Assembly (NCBI GenBank): GCA_028023455.1
Contig: JAQFVV010012671.1
Location: forward strand, 620,001-684,000
Length of the DNA: 64,000 bases
Source: Epiperipatus broadwayi
Taxonomy: Eukaryota; Onychophora; Udeonychophora; Euonychophora; Peripatidae
Direction of reading: 5' to 3'
The translations under genes and the position numbers were made by a program. The notes beneath the pieces are model-generated. The model was not told the DNA's origin, made no database searches, and saw nothing but the letters and a program-made list of their open reading frames with translations. Below, one piece after another: positions 20,977 to 33,713 of this stretch; positions within the stretch are counted from its first letter, which is position 1; each line of letters starts with the position of its first letter.

Positions 20977-23900
20977 TAAATTTCAAAGTCAGTAGGCTGA
21001 AAAATAATTGATTCATGGTTATGAAGTTATTAATTTGATTATAATATAGTATATACTAATATTTCTGTCCAAAGACAGGTAATATACTAAGATCAAGTAA
21101 TAACATCTAATCTTTTTTTTAATTAATCATTGTCTTAACACAATCTACTATTTCAATTTTAAAGGCAGCATCACAAACTCTAATAAGTCCTTGTATCATT
21201 AAAAATGGTATAAGTATTTTCATATTATCAAAAACATGTATATTAGTGTCTCTAAATAAAATGAAAATATAAATGCTCTTATGTATAATATTTTTGATTA
21301 AAAAAATTAAAACATACGAACAGATACTTTATAAATATATTTTCATATTTATTTATACATAAAAGGATAAATAAACCTTTTTATATATACCGGTACATTC
21401 ATTTATATTTATAAATGTATACGTGTATAAATTACAATCATTTTATATATACATATCCGTTGTTTTGTTTTGATTAATTTACAAAAAATACACACATTTT
21501 AATTCTCAGGAAACTTGTGACTTGAGTGAAAGTGAAATACAAGCGATAAATTGCATCAGAATTTTTCAAACGATCATAAGATTAAACAAAAAAAAACAAC
21601 AACGTAGCTTTTATATTCGTTTTATCAATATATTAAAAAATTATATATTTGGACAATATGTGCGTATATGGTTGGGTAAATATAAAAAAAGAGAAGTAAA
21701 TACTATATATAAATGTGGGTGAAACTGGTGTAATGTATTAAAAAAAGGTTATCTGTTCTTATGAAGATATTTTAAATAATAATAATTGGTCCCTTAGCAA
21801 ATTAATAGGTCTATTAAAAAAACCCGAAATCGATTAAATTTTCTTAAGGAAGAATTGCTGATGAAATTTCATAAGCATTAAAAAATTGTAGATATATGTG
21901 CAGATAATGCTTAAATGTTTTTCATGCTTTATGTACTATATTACAATTTAAAATAATAATTAAAATTTTGTTTTGATTTCTAAATTTCCATAAAATGGTA
22001 ATAAAGAGGAATCCATTTGTTCTCTCTGCTATATTTATTTCACTGAAATAAGTTGTAAATATCTTCATTGTTTTTACAATTTTTTTCTATTTAATAACAA
22101 CCAGAAGAAATTTTTTATAGATTATTTTATTATTGGAAATAGAAGCAAGAAATTCAATTTATGTAAATTCAAATCTTCAGATTAAAAATACTATTTGTAT
22201 AAATATAATTACTGTATAGTCCCATCCTTCTTATAATATATGGATAGAATAGTGAATTTAGTCCAAAGGAACCCAGCTAACTACTCCAGTTATAACCTGA
22301 TAAAAAGCTTTTTTTTAACAGGATAATAAAAGAAAACAGAAAAGAAAAATCATAATCCTTATAACAAGTATTTGCCTAGTTTGATAAATAATGCTTTTCT
22401 TCTTCACTGCTTTTTTATTGAGGGATGCAGTGGACATCTTTGTTCTGGAAAAGTTATTTAAGGCTGGTTTATCTAGCAAAAATAATAATTGTGTGCTAAG
22501 ATGTTACAACACTCAAGTGATAAGTTGAGCCTAGCACTTCAATTTACCAAACTGAGATCAATTTTTTAAATTTTACTCAGCTGAAAAATCAACCCAAAAA
22601 ACTTTAGCTTTTGAGTGAAACTCTGAGATAATTAAACTATTAAAAAGCAAAAATTTAATTACATAAATGTGGAAATGTGTCTTTCATTAATAAGAAGAAT
22701 ATTAAAGGAATATCACATTAGATATAATTTGGAGAGTTATAAATTGATATAGATTCAGTTTTTGTAATTACCTCTTCTATATTATTATAACTCTAATTTA
22801 TACCCTAATGACATAAACGAAGTAAATATTTGATTAGGTAAAATTTTGACCAGATATACTTTTAGTGATTGATGATTCGATTGTCAAAGCTTGAAGCACA
22901 ATAAAAGAAAATGCTGTTGTTCATTATGGATTTGGAAGCAAAAATAAAACAATAGAATGATTATTTCAATAATCATTTTTATTGTCAACATATTTTTTAG
23001 ACAACCAATATGACAACTATATATCTGGGCATTACCTGATGGAGATCACAAAATAAAATTGTTTTCTTGGCACTCAGCAATTTAAAAAAAAATTTTAATA
23101 ACACAAACATTTCCAGAAAAATTCAAGTTTATCCAGTATTCTAAATATAACTTTTAGAACACAAGTCTTGTTAGAATTGGTCTTAGGAGTTATAAGGCCC
23201 AATGGAGATTTCTGGCCTAGGCTCATAAAATCAATACAATTTTTAAAAAAAATTAATATAGACTATTTTTATGATAGAATAAAAAGCAATCAAAATGTGA
23301 ACTCAAAAATTACACGTGAATTAAAAGATCAAATGGATCTAAGTTAATTTTAATATAAAATTGCTTGGGTTCAATATTACTAGCAAAATTGGCAGATTTC
23401 CTTCTAAAAAGTAAGTTGTTACAAAATCACTTATTTTAATAAAAGTAATAACTTTAATTTTTGTCTAGAAAGTTAAATAAATGCAAATAAATTATTATTG
23501 GAGATAAATTATCAATCACTTTTTTGTATTGCTAAAAATTATTTAACTGGAATAAATAAATCATATTGTCATGTTTTTTGCCTGGATTAATTTTCTTAGT
23601 AAATAAACATTTCTTAATATCAGACTAAAAGACTAGATATAAAATCATTGGATGTATTTTGTTGGTAAGATTTTAATAGAGATGTGTATGTGCATATAAA
23701 TGTAATATAGTAATTTAATCATAATGACACCTAAAAAACATAGTCTTCCTCAGCTTATTCATAACCTTTTAAGAGCATTTTTTTATTCTATTTCAGAATC
23801 ATCTATTGTAAGCCTGAGAAATCTAATAATAGATAGTAGATTAATAGGTATTTAAGTGTTATTATAAAATATATTTAACATGTTTATTTTTTTAACTTTT

Positions 23901-23978
23901 TCAGAGAAATACATTTTATGCTATTTTATAATTAACATATTTCACTCAAGTATAATATTTAAAAAAATGCAAATATAA
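20977..23978. other. AT-rich noncoding DNA
   Basis: No firm gene. At about 21513 a good acceptor-like site ('ttttaattctcag') precedes a 70-codon frame starting 'ETCDLSESEIQAI', but the frame quickly becomes Lys/Ile/Asn-rich and has no convincing donor, so I leave it uncalled. A moderately GC-richer patch at 22410-22560 shows no motif. Confidence 0.45.
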
Positions 23979-24425
23979 CCAGTATTAACAAACATTTCTT
24001 TTTAAAAATTCAGAAGAAAAGTAAAATCATTTCTATTCTCTGTAAAACCTGTCATGTTTGATCTTTATATTGCTATGTGTTGTATATATCCTATAAACTA
24101 GAGAAAATTAATCTACAAATTATAAGCAATATTAACAAATACTATTTACTTTTTAAGAATTTAGAAGAAAATTAAAATGGTGCCACTCTCTATAAAACTT
24201 GCAATGTCATGTTAGGTCTATATATTCCATGTATTATGTGTATTTATTAAGATTAGAATGGATTATCCATCAAAATATAAGTAATATTAAAAAATGCTAT
24301 TAGCTTTTTAAAAATTTAGAAGAAAATTAAAATCTTACTGTTCTACGTAAAACCTGCAATGTTGTATGTTAGGTGTATATATTGCAAAGTGTTGGATACA
24401 TTTGAAAAGATAAGCGTAGATTAGT
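23979..24425. repeat. Threefold degenerate tandem repeat, unit about 150 bp
   Basis: Three consecutive units start near 23981, 24128 and 24283. Each runs through 'aatattaaca(a)a', a T-rich patch, 'ttagaagaaaattaaaat', 'ctctataaaac(t/c)tgcaatgt' and 'tatatattgc'. Spacing is about 147 and 155 bp. The units are clearly diverged, so the array is old. Confidence 0.7.
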
Positions 24426-25860
24426 TTAAAATTGGATTAAAGTCTCTTTAAATGAAAATGTTTTCCCTCTATGCAGTTTAACACAATATTTAGGTAGAAG
24501 ACATGGTTGTTTTAGAATGAGCAATATAAAAAAAGTCAGACTAATTGAATGGAGTTGTTAAATGCTTAACCTGTCTTTAGGATGTTTGAATGTAACATTA
24601 CATTTTGAGAAATCAATAATTGTTCATAATATATATTTCCATTTCAAATCATTGTAATAAATTTTTATTTATAACATATATAAAAAAAACTAAAAATAGA
24701 AATTACAATAAATTAATCAAATATTTAGAAAAAAAACATATAAAATGGAATTAAAAATAAATATCCCCCCCCCCTACAAATTCATTAATTATTTTTGAAG
24801 TAATAATGTTATTTAATACTTTTTGTTTCATATACTGTAGCATTATATATTTTAACTTTTCTTCTGACATGTTGCATCTTAGATAGTTTTTATTCTTTTG
24901 AAGACAAGAAAGATTTTTTTCCAATGAATTATAAATAGGAAAAGTGTAAAAAAAAATTAAAATAATTTATGGTTTGGATAAAAATGAAAGTAGTTATATA
25001 CAATCTGAATTCAATCATTTACATTTTGGGGAACCCATATATTTTTGTAAATAAAAAGCTTAGCCCTACCTTTTTTACTAATAGTTATAAATATCATTAA
25101 GTGTATTTTTTGTCTTTATAAACTACAAAAATAATTGATAGAGAGGTGTTGACATTAGTAAAACATTTCAACCCCATTTTAAGTCACTCATTGAGAGTCA
25201 TCTAATTTTATTTCAAATTGATTTTTTTAATATAATTTATTTTTAAAAAAATAATATTTGATGGAATATGGTCTTGTTTATGAATAATTATTTTTTGAGT
25301 TACTTATATTTATGTATTCTTTTAAGATTTTTAAGATTGTAAAAAAAAATTTTTTGTTTGCAAATAAAAATAAATTAAATTGCAGAAAATATTTAAATAT
25401 GAAAGAAATAATGGTAATTAATTGCAATATTATTATGAATACTTACCAATACATTTTTTTATAGAAGCAATGAACTTCAATTTTTTTTTTTTTATAAAAA
25501 AAAAAAACTGATTAAAATCATTTGTTTTTGTGTTTGGGTAGCAAATATAACCCTATTTTGCAACATAATAAATCCTGAAAATAAAAAAATAAAAGTAGAT
25601 GAATTCCAATGTGCTTTTTTATATTTTTAAATTTTATTACATTTTTTTTAAAAATAAAATTTAAAATAGAGTTAAAATTTTCATTCTTGATTATTTCTAT
25701 TCAAAATATATTGATAAATGACATTTTTTATTTTTGTTGCATTAATAAACAATTAATTATTTATCTTTTTTAATTTTTTTTTTAATTAGAAAAAACTTGT
25801 TTTTTTTCAAGATGTATAGAACTCTTTTAAGTGTGAAGTACAATTTAATGCAATAGATTA
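24426..25860. other. AT-rich noncoding DNA
   Basis: No gene is seen. A run of ten C occurs at about 24765-24774, one of two such C-runs in the window (the other is inside the hAT element at 62766). Otherwise poly-A/poly-T tracts only. Confidence 0.5.
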
Positions 25861-25867
25861 AATTAGT

Positions 25868-27620
25868 TTGAAAACAACCTTAATTTTCGTTTTTAAAAAT
25901 AATATCAGAATTTTGTTTGAAGTTTTATGTATAATTGATGGTAATCCAGATGAATTGAGGATGGAAGTGAAAGAAATAATTTTAAAAAATCTAAGAAAAA
26001 AATTGAATAAGATGAAAAAAACAGTAAAATTAAAATGGGAAAGGGGGAATCAGAATTTGAAATGATAAAGATCTTTTAAAGAAATTAAATAAAAAATTCT
26101 AAAGAGATCCAGAATTAATAAGAAACAATATTATAACAATATTTGCAAAATCATTGAAAATGAAAGCAAGTTTAGAAAACGATAGCTATTTTTTCAGGCA
26201 TTTGTGAAGAAAGGAAGTTTCAAATATGAGCAGATGTGCTTTAAAGTGCCATAGATAAATTATAATTGAAGATCAAACAAAAATGGAATGAATATATAGA
26301 AAAACTATATTAGTAAAATATCAATAAAGATTTCTTTGATAAAATGCCTTACAGTGAAAACCTTTCAATAATAGAAGATGAGATGATATTAGTCTTGAGA
26401 TTATTGAACTATATAAAACTTACTGAAAATGTATTTTTTCAGTAAAATGGCCAAATTTTTCCAATTAATTGGGAAAAAGATCTCATGATCTATAGTTTGA
26501 AAGAAATTAATTTTTTTATATATCAAAAGCTCTTGACAATATATAGATCTACCATACCATATATCTTATACTACAAGCAAGTAACAGTACTTCAAAACAC
26601 ATGGCACAGATTATAGTCTTATATAGAAACCAAACATCCATAAATACAACATGCTTTAGAAAATAAGAAAGGAACTAGAAATATTTTTTGCACATACACA
26701 TTGAATGATAAAATTATTTACTTGTTTTATTAATTATAAACATGGCCTTTATTTGGATGATCATTTTCATTTTTGAAATGTTCTTAAGAAAATGAATCTA
26801 AATAAAATGATATTTTATTGCTTTTATATGAAACATCTATATTGGAACTAAAAATAATTAAAACCAACTAGTTTTATTTTAGAAAAAAAATTAGACAGGG
26901 CTGTATATTATTATCTTATTTATTCAATTTGCACAATAAATATGTCAAGACAAATTAAAGATAAATGTGGATTTAAGATTGGTGTAAAAACATCTATAAC
27001 TTTAAATGTGTAAGCATGTGAAATGGTGATTGTGTGAGCTTTAGTTGTTCTGATAATGTAATATTTACAATTTAAAATGCAGGTTTTAAGATTACCAGAA
27101 AATTTAAGCTGATTTTAAAATTAATAATAATGAAATCAATATGGTCAACCGTTTTTTCTTACTCATATCATTTATCAATAATAAAAGATCCAACAGTCAA
27201 TAAATTCATTATCATCTAACACTACAGAAATTCAATGAAAAAGTTGTAAAAGATATAGCATGTAGAGCATATATTTAAAAATGATGACAAAAGTGGCAAT
27301 ATATTGTTACCTATAACTTAAGATGAATATAAAAGTTGGAAACTGTAAAACGAAGGATAGACTAAGTATCAATGTTTTTAATTGTAATTCTGATAAAGAA
27401 CATTTCAGAATTCTATGGATCAAAAATAAGACATTTAATCAATCTAAACCTGAATACTTGTTTGAAGCATAAATATCATATTATGATATGCATTAATTCA
27501 TTAGAAAAATATATAATGCTAGGAAAGATTAGTGATGAAAGAAAAAGAGAATGGACAACAATGTAATGGATTAATTTTATTATCACAGTTGTGAATGTGT
27601 TTTAATTAACTTAAAAAGTG
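25868..27620 (+). pseudogene. Decayed RTE/BovB-like LINE (RT and C-terminus)
   Basis: In broken plus-strand frames several RTE/BovB reverse-transcriptase landmarks follow each other. 'RQGCILSYLFNL' lies at about 26891-26930 (family RQGC-LSP-LFNLY). A region reading 'FKIG-KNIYNF' at about 26970-27010 corresponds to the segment before the YADD motif, which is itself lost. A C-terminal stretch at 27372-27560 ends with 'SLEKYIMLGKISDERKREW', matching the BovB-type end SLEKT-MLGKIEG-RRRG. The frame at 25868-26065 (Lys-rich) may be part of the linker upstream of RT. Stops and frameshifts are frequent and base composition has drifted to the local AT level, so the copy is much older than the one at 41.4-44.3 kb and of a different RTE lineage. 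Confidence 0.65.
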
Positions 27621-28024
27621 AGGGAGATTATAAATTATTCTGAAGTGATTATGATTTTATATGATTATCATGAGGTAATAATAAATATTGGATTAGATTA
27701 TTACAAACTTATTGTAAAATAATACCATAAATGATATAAAAAAATTTAAATGAGGAAAGCAACAATATATATATGAAGTGGAATACAAATAAATGCTAAA
27801 TTAACAGCTCAACCTGTATTTAGAAAGATAAAGTCTGAATCATGCAAATTAGGCAAGAGTAAATCTTAAGTTGCATGATTTAGACTTTGGAATTCTAAAT
27901 ATAGGTAATGATGTTGAAACTTTCTGTCATTATTAGTATTCATTTACTATATTTGGTTTAATTTAGCATTATATAATGTTTAATTTATATATACATATTG
28001 TAATGGTATGGAATCTTGTATAAA
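27621..28024. other. AT-rich noncoding DNA
   Basis: Nothing recognisable beyond A/T-rich sequence. It probably includes the 3' end of the decayed LINE. Confidence 0.4.
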
Positions 28025-28470
28025 CTTGGGATGATGGCACTCATCATCGTCATCCCCCAGACAATACAAAATTTAAATATAAAATTAAATACAAATGAAT
28101 ATCATGAGGAATGAGCATAAGAGATCAATACAGAACTAAATCTAAAAAATAACTATAAGTTTACCAGCATTACACAAAAGTAATAATCATTTATGATCAA
28201 GAATGATCAAAAATACAATAAATCAACAATCAATCTTGTGACTGAATTTGAAATGGATCTATTATTTTATAATTTACAATCAAATTATAACAATCAATCT
28301 CTACACTCTTCTCACATTTCATGGTGATATGTTTTAAATTAATTCTACATAAAATGCATACTTTTTTATTTCTAAGATGTCATTATATTTAAGATCAAGG
28401 TGAGTAGCAATTTTCTTGTAATGGCAACCAGTACTTGATCATCATTAGTTTTACATTGGGTGCCAATTGT
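28025..28470 (-). repeat. Partial direct duplicate of the E1 repeat edge
   Basis: The stretch 28040-28270 ('gatcaatacagaacta', 'agtttaccagcattacacaa', 'aaatcaacaatcaat') closely parallels 28585-28770, in the same orientation. It is a second, truncated copy of the outer part of the E1 left arm. About 28271-28468 separates it from the arm and shows nothing recognisable. Confidence 0.55.
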
Positions 28471-31400
28471 AACATTATAAAATAGAGGTTAAAATGGCAG
28501 AATCTGGAGATGCAAGGTTCCACAATTGGGTTACCATTTGTAACAGTATACCACATTAGGGCTGTATGATGAGATGAGAAATAATGATCATCCCCAAATA
28601 AACAACATTACAATTAAATATAACAGAAATGAGCATGTGAGATCAGCAGAGAACTAATTATAAGTTCTCCAACATTATACAAAAGTAATAATCATTCATC
28701 ATCATTAATAATCAACAATAAAAATAAATCAACAGACAATTTTGTGACTTCATTTCAAAGTGGTCCACTATAGATCAAGCTAATTATTTAGCCACTGCCA
28801 AACCTAGGGTAGGAATACAAACAATAATTATATGGATGCACATTCTTGGATACTACTCCAGAAAAATACAACAATAAGTCAAATAATGCTGCGATACTAA
28901 AACATCCTGATCATCATCAATGCTCTGGCCTTAATACCATTAATGTACTGGCCAACTATGAACTAAATTTCTAAATAAATAATAAATAAAATGAAATGTA
29001 GTGCATGGGCTTTAAAGGATATCCCTTTTGCACAAATCAGGATCATCACCATCTGGATGTCCTTAACACTAAATATAAACCCCTACTCCTTATAACTGCC
29101 ATGCACAAATCTAACTCAGGAAGCAAGAACTCTATAAACTGTTACTGTAAGAAAGAGATAAATAAATAAAGCAGCTTATTATAAATCACTTCACATATTT
29201 CCTAAGTTTACTCTATTGTAAGTAAATACTTTTTTTGATATCATTTGAAAAAAATTCTAGAACATTAAGGTATCATGAAATAAAGTCACACTCACTGCAA
29301 TTTATGAAACAGGAATTGGATAGAATAAAGAAATAATTAAAATTAAAATATATTATTAAAATAATTATTTAATAATTAGATGACTAACAATAAACAAAAA
29401 AATGACATGATAATATAAAATTTTAAACATTCATTGCATCAAAAAGTATATTTTCATAAAAATTATAATGAATCAGTGGATTTCTATTCATATATTAATT
29501 TTTAATTAATTAAATTATTTTTTTAAAATAAGTAATATTTGGAAAAACAACATTTTCAAAATCAAAAACAACAATTTTTGATTTAGCTTAATTAACCTAT
29601 TGTTATGTTTTTGGAGGGAAAATTAAAGCCCAGAGAAAAACATGTTTCAAAAAAATATTTTTTCTAAAAACTATTTCATAATTTTGGAGAGAAAATTGAC
29701 TGGATTTTAAAGAAAATATGTTTCACAATTTGAAAACATTTAATTTTTACAAAAAAAAATATTACTTTTATATAAAAATATTTTTTTCTATTAATAAAAA
29801 TACAGGGTGCACACAAAAAATACCTTCAACCATGATTTTTTTCTGTGGAATCCTTTTCAATTATAATTTCCATTTTTTTCAATTGAGTTTTCTTTTTGAA
29901 GACTTTTACATGTGAACATGATTAATTTGTCCTTTTTCTGGTGTGTAGTATTTCATTTCCAGATTAACAACAGCAAAATTTTATCAATTTTATTTTAGTA
30001 AGTCTCCCAGGTAAAATTAACACGGACAGAGATGCATGCTCATGGTTGAGGATGAGATTGCAGATTACTTTAAAAGGTATTTTTTTCCATACACTTTTAT
30101 TCCCATGAAGGCAGGTTACATAGAGGAAGATGATATATACTTTTTAGCTGAATTTAGCACATTATTTTTATTGTATAACCATTTTTTGACTAATCTCATA
30201 GTATGCTAAAAGCTTGATTAAAACTTTTGCTATTCTAGGCAACATCTTGGCAAAGACTTCTGCTTCTTTCTTCTTTATGAATTGGTTTAAGACTTGATGG
30301 CTCTCTCTTCAACTGCTAAGTTAAGAATATTTTCTTCTTACCAGACACTATTACATAGTAATTTCCAAATAAATTTTAATAGATTTACATAAAACACACA
30401 CACATATATAAGCACTCAGACATGTGGTGTAATAATTTATGAACTTATTTGAATTGTCATAAACCCATAAAATTCATTTTTATAATATATAATTAATGCT
30501 GATTTAACATAAATGTGTGTGTGCATGAAAATAAACCTATTAAACCAAATTATATACTCTCAATACACAATTCAATGTCAAAAACAAAATGTATATATAT
30601 ATATATAAGCACTCAGATAATACATAAATGCACATGTATAATGTGTTTATATATATATATAAATAGATGATATGACTTAAAGCTATTAATTAGCTTTTTA
30701 TTTTTTTATGGTAAGTAAAAAATTTTAAAAAAATATTCACACTTTTGACAGTCCTCCATTAAAGTTTTTTTTCTTTTTTTCAAGTTACTCCTTAAGTCAG
30801 GGGTTCCCAATCCTATGCCCATGGGTACCATGGCACCTGCAGACCATTTTACATGTGCCCACCACTATCCAAACACTATAAAAAATTATTTATCTCATAC
30901 AAATAAATTTAATTTTTAAGATTTATAACTTATTGTATTATATTGTAATCAAATTGTAGGTCATACTATACTTTTACAATGTAAAAGAGTGTCATTAACA
31001 ATATCCAACTATAAATTTACATTGAAAAAATAAATGGTGCCCACCACCTGGATGGTATTATAGAATGTGCTCTTAAGTGCAAAAAGATTGGGGACCACTG
31101 CCTTAAGTAATTATAAGAATCTTTCAAAATACTCCAGCAAGATTTTTTAAAATCAAAAAAATTTTGGGAGTTTTTTTTTTCAAAATAAAATTGACTATAA
31201 ATCAATTCTTTGTTTTTAGAACTTTTATTTCAAGCAAAAATTATTTACTTGTTTTACTTTTAAACTAAAGATTCCAACTGTCATTTTCAATAAATTGTTC
31301 AAAATAATATCATTCTCAATATATATAATACTCTGTACTCACCAAATGTACTTTATATATAATATTACAGTACTTTTATCTGTGTCTTTCTGAATATAGA

Positions 31401-32208
31401 TAAAATAGTATACATATAAACAAATTTCTCAGCAAGCTGATGGACTTTCTGGATTAGCTGGTCCCTATTAAAATAGTAGATTGGCTTGTCATATTTTAAG
31501 AAAGGTGTAACATAGTGCCTGTTGGACTGCAATGAAATCTTCTCACTCTCTATGCCACATCATATACACATATATATGGGCTATGAACCACATAAAAGCT
31601 GAACATTGCTTCCATGTGAATACAATCTCTATTATTATGGACTAGTAGAAGCAGCTGGACTTGCACTGTTTTACCTTCAATTATAATTTCATGGTAGTAG
31701 TAATCTTTCATAATCTGTAAAAATTATGTAAATCTTTCTAAAAACTCTAATCTTTTTCCCCAATCTTTTTATAGTCAGGGTAGAAAAACTAATTAAAAAC
31801 AAGTTTTTCCTATTTTGATCGCAAAAAGTTAATGTCTCTTCAATTCAGTTTAATTATTTCAAGAACAAATGTTTGATTTTTATCACATGTTATTCAAACT
31901 TCTAATTAAAAAAATTTCTTTGATCACAATGGATAGTGAAATTTTATATTTACCAATGTATCTGTTGTAACAAAAACATGCTTGTTTTAATTTCAAAATC
32001 AGAATTAATATAATAATAATTAGACCTTTTAAAATGTTTATAATAATTTTTTCAAATTCAAAATTATTTAATCTTTAACTATTATTTCAATGTAATATAG
32101 AAAATATCTACAAAAATTATTTTGTCTGTATTTATTTCTACTTTTCCTTTCAACTTTATATATATATCATATACATGCACACACACTGCTATATTGTTGT
32201 ATGCCATT
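28471..32208 (-). repeat. Left arm of a ~8.5 kb inverted repeat (E1)
   Basis: This ~3.7 kb arm is the reverse complement of 32308-37022, with divergence and indels. Anchors run in strict mirror order. 28797-28850 ('gtaggaatacaaacaataat') pairs with 36640-36692; 'ggatcatcaccatctggatg' (about 29040) with 36432-36472; 29830-30090 with 35395-35670; 30225-30360 (ending in 'ttcttcttaccag') with 35115-35262; and 32170-32208 with 32308-32345. The arm contains a 303 bp hAT element (30798-31100) absent from the right arm. No conserved coding frame is seen along the arm. Confidence 0.85.
30798..31100. mobile_element. Nonautonomous hAT element with 8 bp TSD
   Basis: The ends 'caggggttcccaatc' and 'gattggggaccactg' are terminal inverted repeats (13 of 15 positions) of the hAT type (CAG-GGT-CCAA). 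Perfect 8 bp target-site duplications 'ccttaagt' lie at 30790-30797 and 31101-31108. The 303 bp interior has no transposase, so it needs one supplied elsewhere. The matching site in the right arm of the inverted repeat (near 33600, 'attaggagtac') is empty, so the insertion came after the arms were formed. Confidence 0.9.
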
Positions 32209-32307
32209 TTGTTATACATGTACATTATGTAAAATATTGCTGAGTTGAGGCTTCATTTCTTTTTTCTTTCTCCATAAGAAGGAATATGAATCAGTTATGC
32301 AACTCAT
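32209..32307. other. Central spacer of the large inverted repeat
   Basis: About 100 bp without internal symmetry separate the innermost matched blocks ('gttgtatgccat' on the left, 'atggcatataacaac' on the right). In a transcript through both arms this would be the loop of a multi-kilobase hairpin. Confidence 0.7.
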
Positions 32308-33085
32308 GGCATATAACAACATAGTAGTATGTGCACACAGATAAAGTTGAAATGAAAAGTAGAAATAACACAGACAAAATTGTTTGTACATATTTTCTAT
32401 ATTACAATGAAATAACAGGTAAGGATTAAATAATTTTGAATTTGAATTTTTATTATATAAAATAAACATTTAAAAAGATCTAATTAATATTTTATTAATC
32501 CTCATTTTGAAATTAAAACAATCATGTTTTATGTTACAATATATATATACTGGTAATTATAAAATGCCACTATCTATTTTGATTAAATAATTTTTTAAAA
32601 TAAACACTTGTATAACATATTGTCATAAAAATCCAACAAAGTTGTTTATGAAAGGATTAACATGAAGTGAAAAGGGTCATTAATTTTTTTCAGTCAAGAT
32701 AGGGAAAACTGGTTTTTAATTTATGCATTTTTTCCACTCTGACTAAAAAAGTAAGGGAAAAAGATTAGAGGAAGTTTTTAAAGTTTTTTCAAAGTTATCA
32801 ATATTATGACAATATTACTATTACCATGAAGTTATAATTGAAGATGAGACGGTGCAAATGAGCTGCTGCTACTAGTTCACAGTTGTAGAGTTTGTATTTA
32901 CATGGAAATATAGTCCAAATTTATGTTGTTTATATGACATAGAGACTGAAAGAAGCTCAATGCAGGATAACAGTTACTGGATTATACCTTTTCTGATGAT
33001 GACAAGCCAGTCTATTGCTTTAAAAGGTACCAAATTACTCAGAGTCCATCAGCTTGCTGAAGAATTAGTGTGAGAGGCCCAGATA

Positions 33086-33325
33086 ATATCATCAACCATT
33101 ATCAATTTCTCTGTAGAATTTTAACCTCTCTTCTTTACATCACCCATGCACACTTTTTTATTTTATCCATACATTTCACATGTGATGTTTTGGATCTTTC
33201 ATAATCTCTTGTCCTCCAGTTTAAAATCTTAATCGTCTATCTACTAACATCTCTTTTAGCAATATGTACAGCTCTAGTCTACTTTAGTTTTTTAATTCAT
33301 TCAATGATGTTAGTAACACCTGTTC
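33086..33325 (-). mobile_element. 5'-truncated RTE LINE tail
   Basis: About 240 bp aligned by eye with the 3' end of the RTE at 41.4-44.3 kb (41455-41727). Shared features are the tail 'atcatcaaccattatcaat', then 'catcacccatgcacac', 'cacatgtg', 'ccagtttaaaat', and 'gttagtaacacc' at the truncation end. Orientation is minus and the insertion is only in the right arm. It has the usual form of a LINE copy that ran out of reverse transcription early. Confidence 0.85.
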
Positions 33326-33713
33326 TCTTTAGATAGCAGGACTATGTCATATATATAAAGTACAGCTAATGAGTAGAAAGTGTTATATATATTGAGAATG
33401 ACATTACTTTAAATAATTTATTGAAAATGACAGTTGGAATCTCAGTTTAAAAGTAAAACAAGTAAATCATTTTTACTTGTATTAAAAGTCTAAAAACAAA
33501 GAATTGATTCATAAATGATTTTTTAAAAAAGGTAAACTCCAAAAATCTTTCTAGATTAGAAAAAACTTACTGGAGTATTTTTAAAGACGTTACAATTGAT
33601 TAGGAGTACCATATGAAAGAAAAAACTTTGTTGGAAAACTGTCAAATGATTAAATATTTTTAAAGAAACTTTTATTTACCATAAAAAGGGGTTAATTTAT
33701 AGCTTTAACTCTT

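Noticed and set aside
21513-21722. Exon-like frame after a good acceptor
   Set aside because: The peptide becomes Lys/Ile/Asn-rich as random AT-rich sequence would, and there is no convincing donor.
32212-32469. 85-codon frame at the centre of the large inverted repeat
   Set aside because: It spans the central spacer and the start of the right arm; not kept in the mirrored arm.
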